DNA of 64,000 nt from Syntrophaceae bacterium (GTDB taxonomy: Bacteria; Desulfobacterota; Syntrophia; Syntrophales; UBA5619): the NCBI GenBank assembly GCA_003141195.1, contig PLLC01000079.1, positions 13,475-77,474 of the forward strand, in the 5' to 3' direction. The first letter of the stretch is position 1; every line of letters starts with the position of its first letter. The translations under genes were made by a program, and so were the position numbers. This document shows positions 18,478 through 29,315 of the stretch, piece by piece. Under the pieces are notes generated by a model. The model was given only the letters and a program-made list of their open reading frames with translations. It was not told the origin of the DNA and did not search any database.

Positions 18478-21400
18478 ATGTACTCATGGATCAGGATTCT
18501 GCTTTTGGCCTTCATTTCAATGATTATCTGTATTCCAGGTATTTCAACCGCTGCAAAGCCGGTCCAGCGGCCCGATGTAACGCGGGAGGCGGAGATCATC
18601 GCAGTCCAGGGAGACGGGTGGGTCAATTTCATGAAAGGGCAGGCATGGTTTGAAGCGGTACGTCAGCAGGCCCTGACATCAGGGGATCTCATAAAAACGG
18701 GCAATTACGGAAAGATGTCGGTCCTTTTTGCGGATGATACCAGATAAAGATCCATCATAGAACTACCCTTGCTATAAAAGAGGTCCGGAAGGCCCCGGAC
18801 AGGAAGAGGACCGTCCTCGGGTTTGAGTCAGGCGAGATATGGAGCAGGGCCAAATCAGTTTCCGAAGAGCTAAGGATAGAGACTCCGTCCGCCACTGCCG
18901 CGATTCGCGGTACCGACTGGGATATAGCGGTGGATGAAAAGGGGGCAGCATATCTAACGGTGCTGAGAGGAAGCATCGAGTTTTACAACGATTACGGAAG
19001 GGTCATCGTAAGCTCGGGCGAGCAGGCTATCGCCACAATCGGCAAGCCTCCCCTGAAGACTGTGCTCGTGAGTCCGAAAGACAGGGTGCAGTGGGTTATT
19101 TCCTATCCGATGGATATCCCCGGATTGCTCCCCTTTTATTCCCACCGGAGAGGTGAAGCGCTCAAGGCCCTGCCCTCGGTTAGAGAGAAAGCCTCGAAAG
19201 ACCCTGCCGATCTTCGGACGAAACTTTTTCTTGCGGGTCTACTCTTTGATCTGAAGGACAGATGGGAGAGTCTCAGGCTATTTGACGAAATTCTCGTCTC
19301 AGATCCTGTGAATTGTAAAGCCCTGACCTTCAGGGGTCTCCTTGCGTTGGACAAAGGCGAGACAGAGAAGGCTGCAGAGTATCTCGGCCGGGCCGTCGGA
19401 GAATGCAGGGAAGGGGAAATAAGAGACGTCCTCCTGGGCATGGCGGGAGTACACATCGGCCGGGGAGAGTTAGGTAAGGCCGAAGAGCTTATCAATAATG
19501 CGGCGGAAAAGAATGCCTCACCCGTTGCGGGAGTTGTGAGGGCTGTTTTCCAGGCATTCCTCGGCAACTTCGCGAGAGCGATAGAGATCTCGTCGGAATA
19601 TGAGGCCAGATATCCGGATGACGAGAGATTCCCCTTAATCCGCGCCGCGTTTTATCTCGTGACGGATGAAGGAGCGAAGGCGAGAGCTTTCATAGAAACT
19701 GCGCTTAAGCTAAATCCTGCCTCTTCCAATGCCTATTCAGAGCTTGGGGGATACTATTAAAGGAAGGGAGGCTGAAGAGGCATTCAGGAAGGCGATTGAC
19801 CTTGACCCAGGTAATGTCTCGGCGAGGAACGGGCTGGCCCTGCTGAAGATGGACCAGGGATATTTTACGCAGGCAGGAGAAGAACTCTCCCTTGCCCTGG
19901 AGGCGGACCCCGCGCGCCTCGATGGTATGGTCTAACAGAGGTATGCTTTATAACGTCACAGAGGCATTGGACAATGCAAAAAGGGATTACGAAAGATCGG
20001 TCGAGCTCGACCCTGCAAATTATGTGGCCTTGAACGGCCAGGGGCTCGCGGCCCTGAAAGAGGGAAAGACGGAGGAAGCGATCCGGTATTTCCTTAAATC
20101 GAGTGTTATCGAACCCCGGTTCGCTCAACCCCATACGTTCCTCTCCATCGCATACTACCAGCAGGACGCCATTTCTCGGGCACTGGACGAGATCGGCCTT
20201 GCGGAGACGCTTGACCCTAAGGACCCTTACAGCGCTCTGGCGCAGGGGTATGTCAGAAAGCCGTGGGAGATTGCATACTCGCTGTCGCTTCAGGCGCAGA
20301 ATGATGCCGGAGCAACCGAAAACGGTTTTTCGAGAGGGTATAGTCTGAATTATGGAATGGGAATAAAACCTGACTATGATAACGGCTTCAACGTGGGAAT
20401 TTCTGCGGGCCATAATCAGAGCGGTCAGCCGGGTTCGAAAACAAATCCTGATCCGGACGACCGGTTGAAAACCTCCAACCTGGATATCGATCTCGGGTAT
20501 CACCACAGATTCGGACCGAAGAACGATCTCCTGGTGAGGGCCGCCTACGATAAAACCAAATTTGAACTGTTGAATGCTGATCCATTCGGGACAGGCCTGA
20601 CCAACAACCAGATGTCTTTTATCGCTGCAGGATTTGATACGCAGCTTACCAAGGACTTCTTCCAGAAAGGCGTATACGACCTTACCGCAATATTTGGGGG
20701 TCCTGCGATATCTCTTGCCACCGACTCAACAGGAACGTTTGAGAGCAGGGGAATACCCCGCTTGTCCTCAGCCTTTCCTGCGATTGTCGATCTCGATCTG
20801 AGGCATTCGGACAAAACGATGAATGAAACTCTTCTCTTTCAGTCGAGGCATCTGCTTGCCATCGGGGAAGACCAAGAGTTTACCTACGGGATCGAGTATG
20901 TCCCTTTTCGTTCAAAGAGAACTTTAGTCCTTAACAGGATAAGCGAGGCAGGTACCCTGGACTTCTATGAGGAATTTATTAAGAACAGGGCAGGAATCTT
21001 ATACGAGTTTCCGTTGCTGACATCTGAGGTGGGAACGGATGAGTTCAACACAAAGGGCAGGTTTGTGACCGCCTACCTTTCGGACCGGTGGAAATTGTCA
21101 AAAGTGTGGCTTGTCGAGGGGGGAGTTTTTTTCGAGTCCTTCCACGACGATAACAACCAGGCGGACCGGCTCTATCCGCGGCTGGGGACTGCGGTGAAGG
21201 TTTTTGAAAATCATACACTCCGGGTTGCCTTTCAGAGTATGGTCGATAAGGTCTCCAGCGGGACCCTGGCGCCTGTAGGCGCTGCAGGACTTGTTGTTGA
21301 CGACAGCCTTGCCCTGCAGGGTTCGCGTCTTACCGATTATCAGGCGAGGGTCGAATCGAGATGGTCCGGCAGGTTGTTTACGGCGATAGGGATCGAGAAA

Positions 21401-21844
21401 GTCAATTCCAGCGACCCGGAGCCGGGAGAGGGGTTTCCGAAAAGAGAACTCTCGACGACAAGTCTCATGGCCTCTGTGAATGCGCTTCTGGGAAAACAGA
21501 CCGGTCTCTTCCTGCGCTATCGGTACAACGAAAGCAAGGAAACAGGAAATGCCTTCGAGGGACTCACGGCCCCGGGCGTGCCAAGGCACTTGCTCAACGG
21601 CGGGCTGGTATGGGTCTCGCCTGCGTATGTGAAAGTCCTTCTTTCCTCCACCTATGCCGGTCCTCAATTTGCGGACTACTCGAACACGACTAAATTATCC
21701 GGCTATTGGACAACGAACCTCCTGGCAATGTGGGAACCCTTTAAAAAACACGTACTGCTGTCACTCTCTCTCAATAATATATTCAAGGCGAGTGACCCGG
21801 CGCCTGCCAGATCTGCATTTCTCACCCTGGAATATCGGCTTTAA
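18478..21844 (+). pseudogene. FecR domain - TPR - TonB-receptor-like outer-membrane barrel protein, three frameshifts
   Basis: FecR part in 18478..18747 and 18755..19760, TPR in the frames of ORFs 19729..19935 and 19892.., barrel ending SLNNIFKASDPAPARSAFLTLEYRL; frame changes near 18742, 19752 and 19925. Confidence 0.75.
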
Positions 21845-21849
21845 GCAGT

Positions 21850-22160
21850 ATGAGTTCCCCGAATTCCACCACCCGCTTCTGGTGACAGGAGGGACAAAAA
21901 TGACGGCGCTTGCAGGAAAAGGCAAGAAGATACTCGTGGTTGCAGTCTTTACATTTCACCCGGGCAAAGCCATTGTGCAGATCGCCGCAATCAAGATAAC
22001 GGTAAATGACCTTCTGGAGATAGGGACGGAAGAATCCGTAGGTCCGCTCAAACCGTTTCTCATAGACTTGGAAAAAGGTTTCCAGATGATCTTCAACACA
22101 GCGATAATAATCGGTAGCCTGTGGATTGCGGGGCTTATAAACGACGACCGGGGCGGCCAT
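21850..22160 (-). pseudogene. Truncated IS91-family transposase (N-terminal zinc-binding region)
   Basis: CVEDHLETFFQVYEKRFERTYGFFRPYLQKVIYRYLDCGDLHNGFARVKCKDCNHEYLLAFSCKRRHFCPSCHQKR; catalytic part absent. Confidence 0.8.
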
Positions 22161-22280
22161 GATTCCTCACCTCCGAGGGAAACAGGCCGTCTATTTTAGA
22201 ACGTACGTTCTATTTGTCAAGGTGAATATTCAAACAGAAGTCGACAACCGAAATAGCAACATCCATTGCGCAAAGACTTA

Positions 22281-23675
22281 TCATGTGTTCACTTTGCAGA
22301 CGGCTAGCAGGAAGCGCTCCAGAAGGAGGCGGGGCTCCTGTCCCGTGGACTTGAGCGCCAGATCGATCCGGACCAGCATCTCCAGAGAACCGGCCAGCTC
22401 GGAGCGGGTGAACCGGCCCGCGTTCTTCAGGGCCTGATAGACGACGTACGGGTGCTGCGAGACGAGATCGACCTGCTCCTCCCCCTCGCCGGTCCCCTGC
22501 TTGAGGGAGGGATAAACCGCCTTCTGAAAACGGCCGTAGTCCATGTTCGCGCTGAAGGCCTTCAGGCGCCCGGAGGCGAGCAGGAGTTTCGCATGGAGGA
22601 GGAAACGGATCTCCCGCGTAATCATGGCCATGATCATCAGGGGGGGGCTTCCCTGGTCGAGAAGGTCTTTCAGCGCCCGGAGGGCGGCCGTCAGGTTTCT
22701 TGCGGTGAGCGCCCCCGTCAGATCGAAAACGGTCTCCTCTTTCGTCCGGCCGATGACGGCCTCCACATCCGCCGCCTCGATGACCGCCTTCTCCCCCGCA
22801 TAGGTGATCAACTTCTCGATCGCCCCGCGCGACTCCCGAAGGCTGAAGCCGGTCTTCTGCCCTAGGGCAGCCCAGGCGCCGGAGGAGAGCCGTTTTCCCC
22901 GGCCCTCCAGGAGCCCGGCGGCCATCTCCATCAAGACCTGCTGCTGCCTCGCCTCCCCCTTGATCTTTGCGAAGGTCAGGATATGCCCCACGGATGAAAC
23001 GGCCTTGAAGAGCCTTTTCCGCCGGTCCACCTTCTCGGCCGTCAGGATGAGGTGATTCCCCTCCGGCATCCCCCCGGCCAGGACCCGTTCCAGGCGGTCG
23101 GTCTCCTCCTCCGTCTTTTCCTGGACCAGAACGGCGCCGCGGCTCACACAGAGTTCCACGGCCCTGGGAAGCCAGGTCTCCCGGCCCTCGCCGCCATCAT
23201 CGGGAACGATTCTCCGCCAGGCGTCGTCATCGATCTTCCGCCAGCCGCCGTCCCTAAGGTCGTCTAACTGCATTCCCGTCAGCGTCAGGAACTGCATGAA
23301 ATCCGCCGCCGCCCGGGCGGGGTCCGGTTCAAGCCGCTCCCGGATCCGCGCGATGAGAGGCGTGAGGGTTTTCGACTGAAAAAGGCAGGTCTCCCGGACG
23401 ACGACCACCTTGCGTCCGGGGAGGAGGGGCGGCGTGATGAGGGATTCGCAGAGGGAGCTGACATCCTCGTGCTCGCCGTCCGTCACGAAGAGATTGAGTT
23501 CGCGGTCCCGGGCGTCGGGGATCAGCGCCGCCGTGATCTTGTCGAGGGTGTCCCGGAGGCGGAACTCCTCTTCCCCATAGAGGAGATAGCAGGGAACGGC
23601 CTTCCCCCGCTTCAGCTCGGCAAGGACCGCCTCCAGGGAGGCGCCCCGACTGGTATCGTCGTCGTGAAGAGCCAT
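22281..23675 (-). CDS. holA: DNA polymerase III subunit delta, full length
   Basis: 464 aa; VPCYLLYGEEEFRLRDTLDKI, clamp-loader delta layout. Confidence 0.85.
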   Translation of the reverse strand: MALHDDDTSRGASLEAVLAELKRGKAVPCYLLYGEEEFRLRDTLDKITAALIPDARDRELNLFVTDGEHEDVSSLCESLITPPLLPGRKVVVVRETCLFQSKTLTPLIARIRERLEPDPARAAADFMQFLTLTGMQLDDLRDGGWRKIDDDAWRRIVPDDGGEGRETWLPRAVELCVSRGAVLVQEKTEEETDRLERVLAGGMPEGNHLILTAEKVDRRKRLFKAVSSVGHILTFAKIKGEARQQQVLMEMAAGLLEGRGKRLSSGAWAALGQKTGFSLRESRGAIEKLITYAGEKAVIEAADVEAVIGRTKEETVFDLTGALTARNLTAALRALKDLLDQGSPPLMIMAMITREIRFLLHAKLLLASGRLKAFSANMDYGRFQKAVYPSLKQGTGEGEEQVDLVSQHPYVVYQALKNAGRFTRSELAGSLEMLVRIDLALKSTGQEPRLLLERFLLAVCKVNT

Positions 23676-23763
23676 AGGATCAATAAAAATCGGTCAGGCG
23701 TGAGGGGTTTCGCGCCTTACGTTTTTGATGCATTTCCGCGCCGCTTTCGGGAGAATTCCCTTT

Positions 23764-24417
23764 CTATACGATGACGTACTTCTGGATGTGCTTCACGGCC
23801 TCGTCCGGATCGTCGAGGATCTGGAAGCGCTCCAGATCCTCCGGAGAGATCTTGTTGTCGCGGAGCATCGTTTTGCGGAGCCAGTCGAAAAGCCCCTTCC
23901 AGTATTCGCTTCCCATGAGGATGACGGGAAAGCTCTTGATCCGCTTCGTCTGGATGAGGGTCAGCGCCTCGAAGAGCTCGTCCATCGTCCCGAAGCCGCC
24001 GGGCAGGATCACATAGGCCACGGCATACTTGACGAACATCACCTTCCGGATGAAGAAATACTTGTAGTCGATGCTGACATTGGCGTAGGGATTGGGTTTC
24101 TGCTCGAGGGGCAGGCGGATGTTCATCCCCACCGACTGCCCGCCGGCCTCCGCGGCACCTTTATTGGCCGCCTCCATGACGCCGGGTCCCCCGCCCGTGA
24201 TGACGCCGAAGCCCTTTTCGACGAGGCGCCGGGCGAGGAGTTCCGTCTTCTGGTAATAGGGGTCGTCGGGCTTCGTTCTCGCCGAGCCGAAGATACTCAC
24301 GGCGTTCTTGACCCCAGAGAGGGTCTCGATGGCCTCGACAAACTCGGCCATGATCCGGAAGACGCGCCAGGATTCCTCGATCGACAGGGCATCCACAACA
24401 TACTGCTTTTCGGCCAT
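23764..24417 (-). CDS. LOG family / TIGR00730 Rossmann-fold protein
   Basis: ITGGGPGVMEAANKGA, LPGGFGTMDELFEALTLIQT; RBS GGAGG before ATG 24417. Confidence 0.92.
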   Translation of the reverse strand: MAEKQYVVDALSIEESWRVFRIMAEFVEAIETLSGVKNAVSIFGSARTKPDDPYYQKTELLARRLVEKGFGVITGGGPGVMEAANKGAAEAGGQSVGMNIRLPLEQKPNPYANVSIDYKYFFIRKVMFVKYAVAYVILPGGFGTMDELFEALTLIQTKRIKSFPVILMGSEYWKGLFDWLRKTMLRDNKISPEDLERFQILDDPDEAVKHIQKYVIV

Positions 24418-24534
24418 GTGACACACCTCCGCCCGGGGAAGGCCACCCAAGAATGTGAGGTGCAAACCCTGATCCTTCCCCCCTGTTCCCGGACCGCTCC
24501 TGCGATCCGGCCGATTCCTGATCCGTAAACTTTT

Positions 24535-24726
24535 TTAAGAGACCTTGCGCCGCTGGACCTTCGCCAGTCTCCGGCGCGCCTCGATGGTCTTTCTCTTCTT
24601 CTTCACAGAGGGTTTCTCATAGGCGCGCCGCAGTTTAAGTTCCTTGAACAGACCGCTCTTGGAAAGCTTGTTCTTGAGGATCTTCAAGGCCTTTTCCACA
24701 TCATTGTCGAATACTTTTACTTCCAA
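24535..24726 (-). CDS. rpsU: 30S ribosomal protein S21
   Basis: MEVKVFDNDVEKALKILKNKLSKSGLFKELKLRRAYEKPSVKKKRK. Confidence 0.95.
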   Translation of the reverse strand: MEVKVFDNDVEKALKILKNKLSKSGLFKELKLRRAYEKPSVKKKRKTIEARRRLAKVQRRKVS

Positions 24727-24752
24727 ATTCCTTCTCCTTTTCTAACCGATGT

Positions 24753-27700
24753 TTAGGATTGATATGATTTAATTTCGCTGTGATACTCCTGAATCGTCTT
24801 CACACGGCTTTCCCCCTTCAGCATCGCCTCGATCGCGTTGACCGCCGCCTGGGCGGCGGAGATGGTCGTGATCAGCGGCACGCTGTGGCGGACCGCCGTC
24901 GACCGGATGATGCCGGTATCCACCCGCGGTTTCTTGCCGCTGGAGGTGATAACGATCATGGCAACCTCCCGGTTCTTCATGAGATCGACGATGTTGGGCC
25001 TCCCCTCCGCCAGTTTGGGAAGGACCGTCACCGCCACGTCGTTGTTTTTGAGCACGGCGCCGGTCCCCGCCGTCGTCAGGATCTCAAAACCTAAATGTCC
25101 CAACTCTTTGGCGATGAAGATGATCTGCCTTTTGTCCTTGTTCGTCACGCTGACGAACACCTTCCCCGCTTTGGGCAGAAGCGTCCCCGCCGCGATCTGC
25201 GACTTGGCGAAGGCCCGGCCGAAGGCCGTATCGATCCCCATCACCTCCCCGGTCGATTTCATCTCCGGGCCGAGGATGGCGTCCACCCCCGCGAACCTGG
25301 CGAAGGGAAAGACCGACTCCTTGATCGCCACGTGGCGGACCTCGACCTGCTTTGTGAAGTTCAGCTCCTTGAGCGTCCGGCCGGCCATGACCTGCGTGGC
25401 GAGCTTCGCCAGGGGCACGCCGGTCGCCTTGCTCACGAAGGGGACCGTCCGCGACGCGCGGGGGTTCACCTCCAGGACATAGACCACATCGTTGCGGATC
25501 GCGTACTGGATGTTCATCAGCCCCTTGACCTGGAGCTCCCTCGCCAGGGCGTAGGTGTTCTCCGCGATGGTCTTCTGCAGCTTCGCATCCAGCGTGAAGG
25601 GAGGGATGACGGAGGCGCTGTCCCCCGAATGGATCCCCGCCTCCTCGATATGCTCCATGATCCCGCCGATGACCGTCGTCTCGCCGTCGGAGATGGCATC
25701 CACGTCGATCTCGATCGCATCCTCGAGGAACTTGTCGATCAGAATCGGGTGCTCCGGCGAGACCCGGATCGCCTTCTTCATGAACTCCTCCAGGGCCTCG
25801 TCGTCATAGACGATCTCCATCGCCCTCCCGCCCAGAACGTAGGAGGGCCGGACGATGACGGGATAGCTGATCCTTCCTGCCACCTTTCTCGCCTCCTCGA
25901 ACGAGCGGGCCGTCCCATTCTCCGGTTGGATGAGGTTCAGCTTCTTCAGGAGGGCCTGGAACCGCTTGCGGTCCTCCGCCCGGTCGATGCTGTCGGGCGT
26001 GGTGCCCCAGATGGGGACCCCCGCCTTCTCCAGGGGCACGGCGAGATTCAGCGGCGTCTGTCCGCCGAACTGGACGATCACCCCTTCGGGCTTCTCCCGC
26101 TCCACGATGTTGAGGAGATCCTCCCGGGTCAGGGGCTCGAAGTAGAGCTTGTCGGACGTGTCGTAGTCGGTGCTCACCGTCTCCGGGTTGGAGTTGACCA
26201 TGATGCTCTCGTAGCCCATCTCCTTGAGCGCGAGCGAGGCGTGGACGCAGCAGTAGTCGAACTCGATCCCCTGGCCGATCCGGTTGGGACCGCCGCCCAG
26301 GATCATCACCCTGGGCTTCGGGCTCCGGACGCTCTCCTCGACCTTTTCATAGGTGGAATAATAGTAGGGCTTCTCGGCGGTGAACTCGCCGGCGCAGGTG
26401 TCGACCAGTTTGAAGACCGGGGAAATCCCCCGTTTCTTTCTCATCCGCCGGATCAGGGCCTCGTCCGTGCCGAGGATCCGCGCCAGTTGAACGTCGGAGA
26501 AACCGTACTCCTTGGCCTGTTTCAGCAACCCCGCGGGGAAGGCGTCCATCCAGCCCTTCCGCTCCCCCTTTTCTCCGCGAAAGCGGCAGGCGGCGAGTTC
26601 CTGCTCCAGGTCGAAGAGCTCCTTCATGTTGGCCAGAAACCAGCGGTCGATCCGCGTGAGCTCGAAGATCTCGTCGATCGTCATCCCTTTCTGGAAGGCG
26701 TAGCGGATATAGAAGAAGCGCTCCGCGTTCGGGATGAGCAGCTTCTCCCGGATCTTCTCCCGTTCGGGAAGGGGGTTCACATCCTTCCCGTCGGCGCCGA
26801 ACCCGAAGCGCCCCGTCTCCAGGGAGCGGAGCCCCTTCTGGAACGCCTCCTTGAAGGTCCGTCCGATCGACATCGCCTCGCCCACGGCCTTCATCGAGGT
26901 GTTGAGCGTCGGGTCGGCCGTCGGAAACTTCTCGAAGGTGAAGCGGGCCACCTTGAAAACGCAGTAGTCGATCGTCGGTTCGTAGAGGGCCGAGGTCTTT
27001 CCGGTGATATCATTTTTCACCTCGTCGAGGGTGAATCCCACGGCCAGCTTCGTCGCCACGCGGGCGATGGGGAAACCGGTCGCCTTGGAGGCGAGGGCCG
27101 AACTCCGCGAGAGGCGCGGGTTGACCTCGATGATGACCACCTCGCCATTGTCCGGGTTCACGGCGAACTGGATGTTCACCCCGCCCCCGGTCACGTCGAT
27201 CTTCCGGATGACCTTCCGGCAGAGGGCCGTCAAATGGCTGTATTCCCGGGCCGTCAGGGTCTGGGCCGGCGCTACGACGGCGCTGTCCCCCGTGTGGACC
27301 CCCATTGCATCGACGTTCTCCATCGAGGTGATGATGATCACGTTGTCCGCGCAGTCCCGCATCACCTCGAACTCGATCTCCTTCCAGCCGAGGACGGACC
27401 GCTCGACAAGGACCTGGCCGACCGGGCTGTACTCGATGGCCTTTCCCAGGGATTCCCGGAGTTCTTCCTTGTTGTAGGCGATGGCGCCGCCCGTCCCGCC
27501 GAGGGTGAAGGCCGGCCGGAGGATCAGGGGGAACCCGATGGAAAGGCCGATGGCCATCCCCTCCTCGACGGTGATGGCGATCCCGCTCTCGGGAACGCCG
27601 ATCCCGATCTCCTGCATGGCCGTCTTGAAGAGTCCCCGGTCCTCCGCACGGGAGATCGCCTCCGCAGAGGCGCCCAGGACCTCCACCCCGTACTTTTCAA

Positions 27701-28022
27701 AAACACCGGCTCTGGCGAGGAAGACCGCCGTGTTGAGACCGGTCTGGCCGCCCAGGGTGGGCAGGATGGCGTCCGGCCGCTCCCGGGCGATGATCTTCTC
27801 CACGAACTCCGGCGTGATCGGCTCGATATAGGTTCGGTCCGCCATGCCCGGATCGGTCATGATCGTCGCCGGGTTCGAGTTGATGAGGATGACGAAGTAC
27901 CCTTCTTCCTTGAGGGCCTTGCACGCCTGGGATCCGGAATAGTCGAACTCGCAGGCCTGGCCGATGATGATCGGACCCGAACCCACAATCAGTATCTTCT
28001 TCAAATCTTCTCGCTTCGGCAT
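24753..28022 (-). CDS. carB: Carbamoyl-phosphate synthase large subunit
   Basis: 1089 aa; [23 protein letters not shown], duplicated ATP-grasp halves. Confidence 0.98.
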   Translation of the reverse strand: MPKREDLKKILIVGSGPIIIGQACEFDYSGSQACKALKEEGYFVILINSNPATIMTDPGMADRTYIEPITPEFVEKIIARERPDAILPTLGGQTGLNTAVFLARAGVFEKYGVEVLGASAEAISRAEDRGLFKTAMQEIGIGVPESGIAITVEEGMAIGLSIGFPLILRPAFTLGGTGGAIAYNKEELRESLGKAIEYSPVGQVLVERSVLGWKEIEFEVMRDCADNVIIITSMENVDAMGVHTGDSAVVAPAQTLTAREYSHLTALCRKVIRKIDVTGGGVNIQFAVNPDNGEVVIIEVNPRLSRSSALASKATGFPIARVATKLAVGFTLDEVKNDITGKTSALYEPTIDYCVFKVARFTFEKFPTADPTLNTSMKAVGEAMSIGRTFKEAFQKGLRSLETGRFGFGADGKDVNPLPEREKIREKLLIPNAERFFYIRYAFQKGMTIDEIFELTRIDRWFLANMKELFDLEQELAACRFRGEKGERKGWMDAFPAGLLKQAKEYGFSDVQLARILGTDEALIRRMRKKRGISPVFKLVDTCAGEFTAEKPYYYSTYEKVEESVRSPKPRVMILGGGPNRIGQGIEFDYCCVHASLALKEMGYESIMVNSNPETVSTDYDTSDKLYFEPLTREDLLNIVEREKPEGVIVQFGGQTPLNLAVPLEKAGVPIWGTTPDSIDRAEDRKRFQALLKKLNLIQPENGTARSFEEARKVAGRISYPVIVRPSYVLGGRAMEIVYDDEALEEFMKKAIRVSPEHPILIDKFLEDAIEIDVDAISDGETTVIGGIMEHIEEAGIHSGDSASVIPPFTLDAKLQKTIAENTYALARELQVKGLMNIQYAIRNDVVYVLEVNPRASRTVPFVSKATGVPLAKLATQVMAGRTLKELNFTKQVEVRHVAIKESVFPFARFAGVDAILGPEMKSTGEVMGIDTAFGRAFAKSQIAAGTLLPKAGKVFVSVTNKDKRQIIFIAKELGHLGFEILTTAGTGAVLKNNDVAVTVLPKLAEGRPNIVDLMKNREVAMIVITSSGKKPRVDTGIIRSTAVRHSVPLITTISAAQAAVNAIEAMLKGESRVKTIQEYHSEIKSYQS

Positions 28023-28072
28023 GATTTCGTTCCCGTCCTGTTGAGGAAATATTTACGTCATTCCGTAAACGG

Positions 28073-29212
28073 CTACGCCCCGGCCTTCCGGCGCCGTTCC
28101 ATCCGGCGGATGAACTCCGCAAACGGCGCGCCCGGCGCTCCGTCATCCGTAAACAGGGGGATGAACTGCACCCCGGTCGCCTCCAGCCCCTCCGCCGCGA
28201 TCCCTTCGACACTGCCGTCGTTCAGGTTCACGTGCGAAACGCGAAAATCCGTCCCCGCAAGCGATCCGGCATCGATCACGAGGCGGTGGTTCTGGCTCGT
28301 GATCGCATCCCGGCCGGTTGCCGCCTCCCGGACCGGATAGTTGACGCCGTGGTGACCGGTTTTCAGCGCCCCGATCCGGCCGCCACCCGCCAGGGCGAGA
28401 AGCTGGCAGCCCAGCGCCACACCGATCATGGGCAACTTCCCGAGGGCCTTCCGGATCTGCGCGGCCGTCTCCGCCAGATCCCGCGGATCCCCTGGACCAT
28501 TGGAGATCAGGACACCTTCCGGTCTCAGGGCGCCGATCTCCTCCCAGGAGACCATGAAGGGCGCGCGGACCACCTGACAGCCGCCCGCTTCGAGCTGCGC
28601 GATGCAGCTCCGCCGGATGCCAAGATCCCAGACGACGACGCGATACCGCCCATCCTCCGTGAATCCAGAAACGGGGACATGATGCCGCATCGTGTCCCCG
28701 CTGACCGCGCCGCGGATCAGTTCCGGCGCCAAAGGGACTTTGCTTGCGCCCTTCAGGGTATAGGCCCGGACCTTACTTAGGAGTTCCGCGACCGGCAACG
28801 CGGCCGGGGCAATCACACCCCGCATTTCGCCGCGATCCCGCAGCCGGAGGGCAAGGGTCCGCGTATCCACCCCGTCCATCCCCACGACGCCCCGCTCCTT
28901 CATCCAATCACTTAGAGAACCTTCCGCGCGCCAGTTGCTGACGATCCGGCTCCGCTCTCGGACCAGGAGTGCCGATGCCTGTGCGCGGTCGGACTCCCCG
29001 TCCTCCGCGTTGACGCCGTAATTTCCGATCAGGGGATAGGTCATGTTCACCAGCATCCCGCGATTGTCGGGATCGGTCAACGTTTCCTGATACCCGACGA
29101 CGCCGTAATCGTTGTGGACCCAGCCGCAGACCTCCGCTTCCGCCCCGAACGACTCCCCTGAAAAAGAACTCCCATCCTCCAGTACCAGCATCATTTTCAT
29201 AAGCCGACCCAT
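28073..29212 (-). CDS. carA: Carbamoyl-phosphate synthase small subunit
   Basis: LVLEDGSSFSGESFG; class I glutamine amidotransferase region GVALGCQLLALAGGG (nucleophile Cys within GxC). Confidence 0.96.
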   Translation of the reverse strand: MGRLMKMMLVLEDGSSFSGESFGAEAEVCGWVHNDYGVVGYQETLTDPDNRGMLVNMTYPLIGNYGVNAEDGESDRAQASALLVRERSRIVSNWRAEGSLSDWMKERGVVGMDGVDTRTLALRLRDRGEMRGVIAPAALPVAELLSKVRAYTLKGASKVPLAPELIRGAVSGDTMRHHVPVSGFTEDGRYRVVVWDLGIRRSCIAQLEAGGCQVVRAPFMVSWEEIGALRPEGVLISNGPGDPRDLAETAAQIRKALGKLPMIGVALGCQLLALAGGGRIGALKTGHHGVNYPVREAATGRDAITSQNHRLVIDAGSLAGTDFRVSHVNLNDGSVEGIAAEGLEATGVQFIPLFTDDGAPGAPFAEFIRRMERRRKAGA

Positions 29213-29315
29213 CTCCGATAAAAAACCGGCGCAAAAAAAGGGCAGTACGGCGCCTCACTGATGGTTGCGTGCCGTAAACTACCCTGGATTGTTGCCTATA
29301 TGTGGACCACGCTCC

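Larger units (their letters stand above)
17600..22290. mobile_element. Accessory insert flanked by direct holA repeats
   Basis: AT-rich start, decayed FecR-TPR-barrel gene, truncated IS91-like transposase, flanking homologous holA sequence. Confidence 0.6.

Noticed and set aside
18742-19930. Programmed frameshifting in the FecR-TPR gene
   Set aside because: Three separate shifts without slippery heptamers seen; decay or sequencing error is simpler.
25095-28340. 1081-aa plus-strand ORF opposite carB
   Set aside because: Low-complexity Arg/Asp/Gly-rich shadow frame antisense to an unmistakable carB; high GC produces long stop-free antisense frames.
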